Source of the DNA: Caldisericota bacterium
GTDB lineage: Bacteria > Caldisericota > Caldisericia > Cryosericales > Cryosericaceae
Reading direction: 5' to 3'
Length of the DNA stretch: 9,318 nt
Assembly: GCA_026390195.1 (NCBI GenBank)
Contig: JAPLGK010000206.1
Location: forward strand, 1 to 9,318
Shown: piece by piece, positions 1 to 4,389 of the stretch
Numbering within the stretch: the first letter of the stretch is position 1
Layout of the letters: each line of letters begins with the position of its first letter
Translations under genes and position numbers: made by a program
The notes under the pieces: generated by a model
Told to the model about the DNA's origin: nothing
What the model saw: only the letters and a program-made list of their open reading frames with translations
The model's database searches: none

Positions 1-467
1 GCCGCCGTTCCCGCCGCACATTCGGCAGCAAATGCCGTTGCCGCATGCAGGATCTCCGCCCGTCCTCCATAGTTGAGGGCGACGTTGAGATGAAGACCGT
101 CGCAGGACGCCGTGCGCTTCTCGATTGTCTCGACAGAATCGCTGACGTCGGCGGGCAACGCCGCACGGTCTCCGATGATCCGCACGCGCACGTGCTGAGA
201 AATCAGCTCCGGCAACCACTTCGCAACTGCCGTGACAAACAGGTGCAGGATGTAGCTCACTTCATCCGGCGGGCGCTTCCAGTTTTCCGTCGAGAAGGCA
301 AAAATGGTCAGGGCGGTCACACCCAATCCGGGCGCGGCCGCCACGATGTCATGTACGACCTGAGCGCCCTGCCTGTGGCCGGCGATTCGAGGGAGTCCAC
401 GCTCCACCGCCCACCTGCCATTGCCGTCCATCACAATGGCGACATGAAGCTGACTGCTTGTGGTCAC
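1..467 (-). CDS. uppS: Isoprenyl transferase / undecaprenyl diphosphate synthase, N-terminal part (cut by window edge)
   Basis: Cis-prenyltransferase that condenses isopentenyl diphosphate onto farnesyl diphosphate to make the C55 lipid carrier for peptidoglycan synthesis; it acts at the inner face of the membrane. About 155 residues are present, against a usual length of roughly 240-250, and the gene runs off the left edge. Visible family motifs are MDGNGRWA at residues 13-20 (with catalytic Asp14), GHRQGA near 30-35, FSTENWKRP at 58-66 and NVALNYGGR at 128-136. GTG at 467 is the only usual start codon between the upstream in-frame stop and the catalytic Asp; a weak AGGG lies about 12 nt before it. 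It starts 14 nt after the frr stop, so it is very probably co-transcribed with frr as the last visible gene of the rpsB operon. Family is certain; the exact product chain length is inferred. Confidence 0.95.
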   Translation of the reverse strand, partial: MTTSSQLHVAIVMDGNGRWAVERGLPRIAGHRQGAQVVHDIVAAAPGLGVTALTIFAFSTENWKRPPDEVSYILHLFVTAVAKWLPELISQHVRVRIIGDRAALPADVSDSVETIEKRTASCDGLHLNVALNYGGRAEILHAATAFAAECAAGTA

Positions 468-481
468 GACATCAGGCGTCC

Positions 482-1036
482 CTACAGAGACAGGATCTCC
501 TTCTCCTTGGCTTCAAAGGCCTTGTTGATCTCTGTAACGTGTTTGTCTGTGAGTTTGTCGAGCTCTTCCTCAAGCCGATGCTGCTCATCCTCGGACAGTT
601 CCTTGGCCTTCTCCTTTGCCTTGATATCATCGCGGACATCACGGCGAACGGAGCGGATCTCTTCGCGGAACTTCTCCGTGAGCTGGGAGATACGCGCTAC
701 CATCTTCTTCCGCTCGTCAAGAGTCAGATCCGGGAAGACGAGCCGCACACGCTGGCCGTCATTGGTGGGTGTGACGCCGATGTTGGCCTTCAGGATAGCG
801 CGCTCAACTTACTTCAACAGGTTCTTGTCCCATGGTTCCACCACAAGGACCTTCGCCTGTGGAGCCGAAATCGTAGCGACATCCTTCAGAGGGTTACGCT
901 GTCCGTAGGCTTCAACGACGACACCGTCAACGTAGGCCGGCGTGATTCGACCGGCGCGAATCTCGGAGTAGTCCTTGAGAAGGGCCTGATGAGCGGCCTG
1001 CATCTTGGCATCGATTGGCGTGAAGTACTTGTCCAC
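482..1036 (-). pseudogene. frr: Ribosome recycling factor, interrupted by an in-frame TAA at codon 76
   Basis: RRF works with EF-G to split the post-termination ribosome and is essential in bacteria studied. From GTG at 1036 to TAG at 482 the gene is 185 codons, exactly the family length, with AAAGGAGG (1042-1049) 5 nt before the GTG. The N-terminal part reads MDKYFTPIDAKM, then RAGRITPAYVDG and VVEPWDKNLLK. Codon 76 is TAA (809-811). The same frame then continues with VERAILKANIGVTPTNDG, FPDLT and IRSVRRDVRDDIK (the conserved RNIRRD-type motif) to EKEILSL. Thus one codon is wrong and there is no frameshift. The position corresponds to the residue before the conserved IEKAI segment in homologues, and no ATG follows closely for restart. 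TAA terminates rpsB in this same operon, so simple recoding is unlikely. A sequencing or assembly error, a real nonsense mutation or suppression are all possible. GTG abuts the pyrH stop with no gap. Confidence 0.93.
809..811 (-). other. In-frame TAA inside frr
   Basis: Read on the minus strand the context is CTG TTG AAG TAA GTT GAG CGC. Flanking codons match RRF on both sides without gap or frame change. GAA, CAA, AAA, TTA or TCA could each have become TAA by one base change. Confidence 0.95.
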
Positions 1037-1753
1037 CTAAGCCTCCTTTATCAGAGTTCCAATGTCGCCTTGCATCACCGCCCGGACAATGTTGCCGGGC
1101 TTGTTCATGTTGAACAGCAGAATCGGCAGGTGGTTCTCGCGGCAAAGAGAGACGGCCGTCGCGTCCATCGCCTTCAGATGGTCTGCCAGAAACTGGTCGT
1201 AGCTAATCTGGCGATACGGTGCGGCTGTCCTGTCCGTGAGCGGATCCGCGGAATACACAGCGTCCACGTTTGTCCCTTTCAGGAAGATGTCCGCTCCGAC
1301 CTCGACGGCTCGAAGAGCCGCCACGGTGTCCGTCGTGAAATACGGGAGACCGGTCCCTCCTACAAAGATGACGACACGATTCCTGCGGAGGTGTTCGAGA
1401 GCCCGCTGGCGGATGTACGGCTCACAGATCTGATCCAGACGCAATGCCGACATAGCCCTCGCTTCGAGTCCCACCTGCTCGAACGCCGATTGCAACGCCA
1501 GTCCGTTCATGATGGTCGCCAGCATCCCCATGTAGTCGGCCGTGGCACGGTCCAGACCCGTACCCTCGGCGTTGGCTCCTCGCCAGATGTTTCCGCCGCC
1601 GATGACCACACCAACCTGCACGCCGAGTCCAAGAAGCTGCTGCACCTCTCGCGAGATGAACTGCAGTACCGAGAAATCGATGCCAGAGGCGGCGCTGCCC
1701 TTCAGAGCCTCGCCGCTGAGTTTCAGCACTACTCTTCTGTACAACGCCGCCAT
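1037..1753 (-). CDS. pyrH: UMP kinase (uridylate kinase)
   Basis: Phosphorylates UMP to UDP with ATP in the cytosol, the step that feeds all other pyrimidine nucleotides; bacterial PyrH is a hexamer of the amino-acid kinase fold. The protein has 238 residues, the usual length. Visible motifs are KLSGEAL at 11-17, GGGNIWRG at 52-59, the DRATADYMGMLATIMN segment, the nucleotide-site loop GGTGLPYFTTDT and KGTNVDAVYSADP. The ATG at 1753 is chosen because the family's N-terminus begins just before YRRVVLKLSGEAL; the open frame upstream overlaps tsf and shows no family similarity. No clear Shine-Dalgarno precedes this start. It lies 22 nt after tsf, and its TAG stop directly touches the frr GTG. 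The last codons (ATA AAG GAG GCT) contain the frr ribosome binding site, so translation of frr is probably coupled to pyrH. Confidence 0.97.
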   Translation of the reverse strand: MAALYRRVVLKLSGEALKGSAASGIDFSVLQFISREVQQLLGLGVQVGVVIGGGNIWRGANAEGTGLDRATADYMGMLATIMNGLALQSAFEQVGLEARAMSALRLDQICEPYIRQRALEHLRRNRVVIFVGGTGLPYFTTDTVAALRAVEVGADIFLKGTNVDAVYSADPLTDRTAAPYRQISYDQFLADHLKAMDATAVSLCRENHLPILLFNMNKPGNIVRAVMQGDIGTLIKEA

Positions 1754-1775
1754 GGGTGTAAGTGTATGTCGAAGA

Positions 1776-2387
1776 CTAGCAGACTGTGGGCTTGCCGCCG
1801 ATCTTGAAGCGCGCAAACCGCGCGACCACGATGTTCTCGCCGGTCTTGGCAATCATCGCCTTGATGAGCTCCTCGATCGTCCTGCTCTCGTCACGGATAT
1901 ACGGCTGGTGCATCAGACAGTTCTCTTTGTAGTACGCTCCCAGCTTGCCCTCGATGATCTTCTCCCAGACCTGCTCCGGCTTCTTCTCAGCCTCGAGCTG
2001 GGCGCGGTACAGACCCTTCTCATGCTCGACGACGTCCGCCGGAACGTCCTCCGGACGAATGAAGGAAGGATCCGTGGCCGCGACCTGTATCGCAATCTCC
2101 TTGCCCAGACCCTGGAAATCCTCGGTCTTGGCGACGAAATCGGTCTCACAGTTCAGCTCGACCAGGACACCCAGCTTGCTGCCGGCATGGATATAAGTGA
2201 AGATCATGCCATCTCCAACCTCACGTGACGACTTGGAAACAGCCTTGGCCATCCCCTTCTCCCGCAGCACGTCGACAGCTTTGTCGATATTTCCATCGCA
2301 AGCCACAAGTGCATTCTTGCAGTCAAGGACGCCCGCGCCGGTTCGTTCGCGCAGGGTCTTGACAGTCTCCATGTCAATCGGTGCCAT
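1776..2387 (-). CDS. tsf: Translation elongation factor Ts
   Basis: Guanine nucleotide exchange factor that regenerates EF-Tu-GTP during protein synthesis. The 203-residue product is the short form known from Thermus-like and other bacteria; E. coli EF-Ts is about 283 residues. The N-terminal UBA-like domain (METVKTLRERTGAGVLDCKNAL, about residues 6-27) binds EF-Tu, and the core carries TDFVAK at 82-87, including the Asp-Phe pair that disturbs the EF-Tu magnesium site. The C-terminus returns with VVARFARFKIGG, typical for the family. ATG at 2387 overlaps the rpsB TAA by one base (TAATG), and GAGGTGAG at 2391-2398 serves as ribosome binding site, so rpsB and tsf are translationally coupled. 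The stop is TAG. Confidence 0.97.
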   Translation of the reverse strand: MAPIDMETVKTLRERTGAGVLDCKNALVACDGNIDKAVDVLREKGMAKAVSKSSREVGDGMIFTYIHAGSKLGVLVELNCETDFVAKTEDFQGLGKEIAIQVAATDPSFIRPEDVPADVVEHEKGLYRAQLEAEKKPEQVWEKIIEGKLGAYYKENCLMHQPYIRDESRTIEELIKAMIAKTGENIVVARFARFKIGGKPTVC

Positions 2388-3193
2388 TATCTCACCTCAT
2401 TCTCGTCGTCCGTGCTGTCCTCTACCTCTGCCGCCATCTCCTTCGCCTTCTCAGCTTCATGGGCGAAGTCGGCCATGCTGGCGTGCTCCTCGTTTGCCTC
2501 GGACTGTTGCACACCCTCGCGTCCCTCGATGAGGGCACTGGCCATGAGCGCGGTGATGAGACGGAGAGACCTGATTGCATCATCGTTTGCCGGAATTTGG
2601 TAGTCGATCTCGTCAGGGTTGCAGTTTGTGTCGACGATAGCGACCACCGGAATGCCAAGCACATGTGCTTCCTGGATAGCGCTATGCTCCTTGTGGGTGT
2701 CGATGACATAGATGGCGCGGGGAAGGCCTTCCATGGTACGAAGACCGCCGAACAGCTTACTCAGGCGAGCCTTGGACTTCATGGTCCTCGTGCGTTCCTT
2801 GATTCCCATGGTCTCGATAACACCATCGGCTTCTTCACGGTCGATCTGCTTCAGGCGGTCGATGCTCTTGCGGACAGTGATGTAGTTGGTCATGAGACCG
2901 CCGACCCAGCGCTCGTTGACATACCAGGCGCCTGCACGGGTCGCTTCTTCGCGAACGATGTCCTGCGCAGCCTTCTTGGTGCCGATGAAGATGACGTTGC
3001 CACCTTCGCGCGAAACCTTCGAAAGGAACGCGTATGCCTCGTCGAGCTTGGAGACGGTCTGTTTGAGGTCGAAGATGTGAATGCCGTTGCGTTGCGTGAA
3101 GATGAAATGCTTCATACGCGGATCCCATCTGCGGACCTGGTGACCAAAATGCACGCCTGCCTCAAGCAGGGACTTCATTGTTACGACTGCCAC
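2387..3193 (-). CDS. rpsB: Small subunit ribosomal protein S2
   Basis: Ribosomal protein uS2, which binds late to the 30S subunit at the head-body junction and is needed for recruiting S1 where that protein exists. It has 268 residues. Diagnostic segments are MKSLLEAGVHFGHQVRRWDPRMKHFIF at the N-terminus (shown here only as the family signature LLEAGVHFGHQ, about 9-19), FIGTKKAAQ, ERWVGGLMTN, IYVIDTHKEH and IPVVAIVDTNCNPDEIDYQIPANDDA. The tail from about residue 220 is strongly acidic and low in complexity, a usual S2 extension. GTG at 3193 is preceded by AGGAGG (3201-3206) with 7-nt spacing; an internal ATG five codons later is the alternative start. This is the first gene of its operon, with a promoter and a structured leader upstream. 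The TAA stop shows that TAA is an active stop codon in this genome. Confidence 0.98.
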   Translation of the reverse strand: MAVVTMKSLLEAGVHFGHQVRRWDPRMKHFIFTQRNGIHIFDLKQTVSKLDEAYAFLSKVSREGGNVIFIGTKKAAQDIVREEATRAGAWYVNERWVGGLMTNYITVRKSIDRLKQIDREEADGVIETMGIKERTRTMKSKARLSKLFGGLRTMEGLPRAIYVIDTHKEHSAIQEAHVLGIPVVAIVDTNCNPDEIDYQIPANDDAIRSLRLITALMASALIEGREGVQQSEANEEHASMADFAHEAEKAKEMAAEVEDSTDDENEVR

Positions 3194-3222
3194 AATAGTA
3201 CCTCCTGTTAGTTTTTTGCCTC

Positions 3223-3276
3223 CGCCCGTTCACCTTCCGGAGAACCGCAATGCGGAACACTCCAGAATCCCGGGCG
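3223..3276 (-). promoter_or_regulatory. Structured rpsB 5' leader (candidate autoregulatory element)
   Basis: In the transcript from the promoter at 3296-3324, CGCCCG (3276-3271) can pair with CGGGCG (3228-3223). This closes a domain containing a hairpin with GGAG (3263-3260) against CTCC (3242-3239) outside and CCGC (3255-3252) against GCGG (3248-3245) inside. The stems are seen directly. Feedback control of rpsB-tsf by S2 through the leader is known in other bacteria, but I recognise no known S2-leader motif here, so the function is inference. There is no U-run after the stem, so it is not a terminator. Confidence 0.45.
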
Positions 3277-3295
3277 TGTGGAATCTTGCATGGCA

Positions 3296-3324
3296 ATTGT
3301 ACCAGAAAATGCCGCCGCTGGCAA
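3296..3324 (-). promoter_or_regulatory. Sigma70-type promoter of the rpsB operon
   Basis: On the minus strand TTGCCA (3324-3319) and TACAAT (3301-3296) are separated by exactly 17 nt. Each hexamer differs from consensus at only one or two positions. Transcription would begin near 3289, giving a leader of about 95 nt before the rpsB GTG. Confidence 0.8.
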
Positions 3325-3421
3325 GCGAGGCGCTATGACGACAGGGAGGAAGCTGGGGTTTTGGGCATCGACGTGGAGGCAATGCGGTGTCCAGATATCC
3401 AGATGTGCAGCTTCTCCATGA

Positions 3422-3449
3422 TTGACTTGCATTTCATCGTCTCTACAAT
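3422..3449 (+). promoter_or_regulatory. Sigma70-type promoter of the Roadblock gene
   Basis: TTGACT (3422-3427) and TACAAT (3444-3449) are separated by 16 nt. The start would fall near 3456, leaving a leader of about 77 nt before the ATG at 3533. It points away from the rpsB promoter. Confidence 0.75.
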
Positions 3450-3459
3450 GGAAAAGAGA

Positions 3460-3474
3460 GACGGGAAGCCCGTT
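3460..3474 (+). other. 5'-terminal hairpin in the Roadblock mRNA leader
   Basis: ACGGG (3461-3465), loop AAG and CCCGT (3469-3473), extended by one G-U pair, form a short stem at the very start of the predicted transcript. The T-rich TGTTTGTTGT follows. It may protect the mRNA 5' end or act as a weak attenuator; the stem is short. Confidence 0.3.
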
Positions 3475-3532
3475 GTTTGTTGTAAGGACACACGCCTGTT
3501 GAAAGAACTCGAGAGGGGCATGAGGAGGCACC

Positions 3533-3868
3533 ATGGAAGAGGTCCTGCGGAGCCTGAACAAGGAAATGGGTGTGACAGGAAGTGCTATCGTGAGCAAGGA
3601 CGGCCTTGTTATTGCCAGCGCCCTGGACCAGGATGAAGAGTCTGTCGCCGGCATGGCGGCAAGCGTTTTTCAGAGCGCTTCGGCGACATCTGGCATCATG
3701 GCCATTGGGACGATTGGCATGATCACTCTCGAGAGCGACAAAGGCAAGGCCTTCATGATCGACCTGCCCGACGCGTTTCTCGTGGTTCTCACGAGCTCGG
3801 AAGTGAACCTCGGGCGACTGCGTATCGAGATTCGCAAGGCTGCCAACCAGCTCAGAACACAGATGTAG
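3533..3868 (+). CDS. Roadblock/LC7 domain protein
   Basis: A single-domain protein of 111 residues with the Roadblock/LC7 fold. The pattern GSAIVSKDGLVIAS at 16-29, the central helix with MAASVFQSA (41-49), the strand IGMITLESDKGKAFMID (61-77) and FLVVLTS (82-88) followed by a final helix are typical. Relatives such as MglB are homodimers that regulate small Ras-like GTPases in polarity and motility, or act as scaffolds. No GTPase gene lies next to it here, so the partner is unknown. ATG at 3533 follows GAGGAGG (3522-3528) after 4 nt, and a strong promoter sits at 3422-3449. It is probably first in a two-gene unit with the helical protein at 4009, 140 nt downstream. Family assignment is from pattern recognition; the cellular role is not known. 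Confidence 0.87.
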   Translation: MEEVLRSLNKEMGVTGSAIVSKDGLVIASALDQDEESVAGMAASVFQSASATSGIMAIGTIGMITLESDKGKAFMIDLPDAFLVVLTSSEVNLGRLRIEIRKAANQLRTQM

Positions 3869-3902
3869 CCGCTGCTGCGCGCGGGCATTTCTGGCGCGGC
3901 AC

Positions 3903-3918
3903 TGTCGGTCATCCGACA
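3903..3918. repeat. Perfect 6-bp inverted repeat between the two small genes
   Basis: TGTCGG, loop TCAT, CCGACA. The following sequence is only moderately T-rich, so this is at best a weak terminator or a processing or operator site in the 140-nt gap. I see no convincing promoter between it and 4009. Confidence 0.4.
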
Positions 3919-4008
3919 TCTCTGGTCTCATTGTGGTGCCACTCGGACGCAGATGGCTGTTCTCACGAACGTGCGCCAGGCGCATGCGACAATGTACAAG
4001 GAGGAACC

Positions 4009-4302
4009 ATGGCACAGGGTTTTATGGACAAGCTCAAGAGTGCTGCAGGCAAGGTCGCCGACGGAGCAAAGGATTTGGCGGCAAGCACAAAACTGAAGAT
4101 GGACATCACAGGTCTTCAGGGCAAGATCAAAGACGCGAAGCAGGAATTCGGCGTGAACGTGTACGCCATGCTTGAGCAGGGAAAGACCATCGATGACATC
4201 ACCGCCGCGTTCGCCACGGTCCACGCGGCAGTCGGTGAGTTTGAAGCCCAGGTAGTTGCCAAACAGGAAGAGCTCAAGAAGATCAGCGACGACAACGCCT
4301 GA
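4009..4302 (+). CDS. Small alpha-helical protein of unknown function, 97 aa
   Basis: I do not recognise a defined family. The N-terminal 28 residues (MDKLKSAAGKVADGAKDLAAS) look like an amphipathic lysine- and alanine-rich helix that could lie on a membrane surface. Residues about 30-57 (LKMDITGLQGKIKDAKQEFG, then VYAMLEQGK) and 65-93 (ending FEAQVVAKQEELKKIS) could form two coiled-coil helices. Similar short openings occur in small bacterial proteins with YtxH-like or zinc-ribbon tails, but no cysteine is present here. ATG at 4009 has AAGGAGG (3998-4004) 4 nt upstream; the open frame extends to 3931 but lacks a ribosome binding site there. A strong terminator follows 28 nt after the stop, so it is last in its unit and probably co-transcribed with the Roadblock gene. 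Coding status rests on the ribosome binding site, composition and terminator. Confidence 0.82.
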   Translation: MAQGFMDKLKSAAGKVADGAKDLAASTKLKMDITGLQGKIKDAKQEFGVNVYAMLEQGKTIDDITAAFATVHAAVGEFEAQVVAKQEELKKISDDNA

Positions 4303-4330
4303 GCTTTCGGTCCCCGATAGAAGCCTTCGA

Positions 4331-4360
4331 AAGGCGTGCGCTCCCTGCGCACGCCTTTTT
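4331..4360 (+). terminator. Intrinsic terminator after the small helical protein gene
   Basis: AAGGCGTGCGC (4331-4341) pairs perfectly with GCGCACGCCTT (4347-4357) around a TCCCT loop, and the T-run ends at 4360. With 11 base pairs it is the clearest terminator in the window. It separates the small-gene unit from the helicase. Confidence 0.93.
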
Positions 4361-4377
4361 GTCTTGCCCGTAGCGGG

Positions 4378-4383
4378 TACACT
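4378..4383 (+). promoter_or_regulatory. Candidate -10 box for leaderless helicase transcript
   Basis: TACACT ends 6 nt before the helicase ATG at 4390, which would place the transcription start at or beside the ATG. No Shine-Dalgarno is visible in the same interval. The region where a -35 box would lie is the terminator T-run and is not a good match, so this is suggestive only. Confidence 0.35.
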
Positions 4384-4389
4384 GGTTTC

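Larger units (their letters stand above)
3194..3532. other. Divergent intergenic region between rpsB and the Roadblock gene
   Basis: This 339-nt stretch has no credible gene. It contains the rpsB leader (about 3194-3289), the two divergent promoters, and about 95 nt between their -35 boxes. That middle part holds a direct repeat, TCCAGAT at 3390-3396 and again at 3398-3404, ending 17 nt before the plus-strand -35 box. The repeat could be an activator site, but two copies are weak evidence. Confidence 0.6.

Noticed and set aside
482..1036. Reading the frr break as a frameshift or as two separate genes
   Set aside because: Both halves are in the same frame and total exactly the family length; only one codon is a stop, and the second half has no ATG or ribosome binding site near its beginning.
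482..1036. Genome-wide reassignment of TAA to an amino acid
   Set aside because: rpsB ends with TAA at the expected family C-terminus with tsf starting on it, and TAG and TGA also act as stops in the window.
458..1807. A 449-codon open frame on the plus strand across frr and pyrH
   Set aside because: It is antisense to two recognisable genes, has no family motif and no ribosome binding site, and long antisense frames are common in G+C-rich coding DNA.
2381..3211. A 276-codon plus-strand open frame opposite rpsB
   Set aside because: rpsB is unmistakable on the other strand with promoter and ribosome binding site; the plus-strand translation resembles no protein I know.
3239..3263. Hairpin upstream of rpsB as an intrinsic terminator
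   Set aside because: No T-run follows the stem in the direction of rpsB transcription.
3869..4008. Separate promoter for the 97-aa protein gene
   Set aside because: GACAAT at 3988-3993 lacks a -35 partner and would place the start inside the ribosome binding site; no better candidate was found.
3443..4015. A 190-codon minus-strand open frame across the Roadblock gene
   Set aside because: The plus strand carries a promoter, ribosome binding site and Roadblock pattern; the minus frame has none of these.
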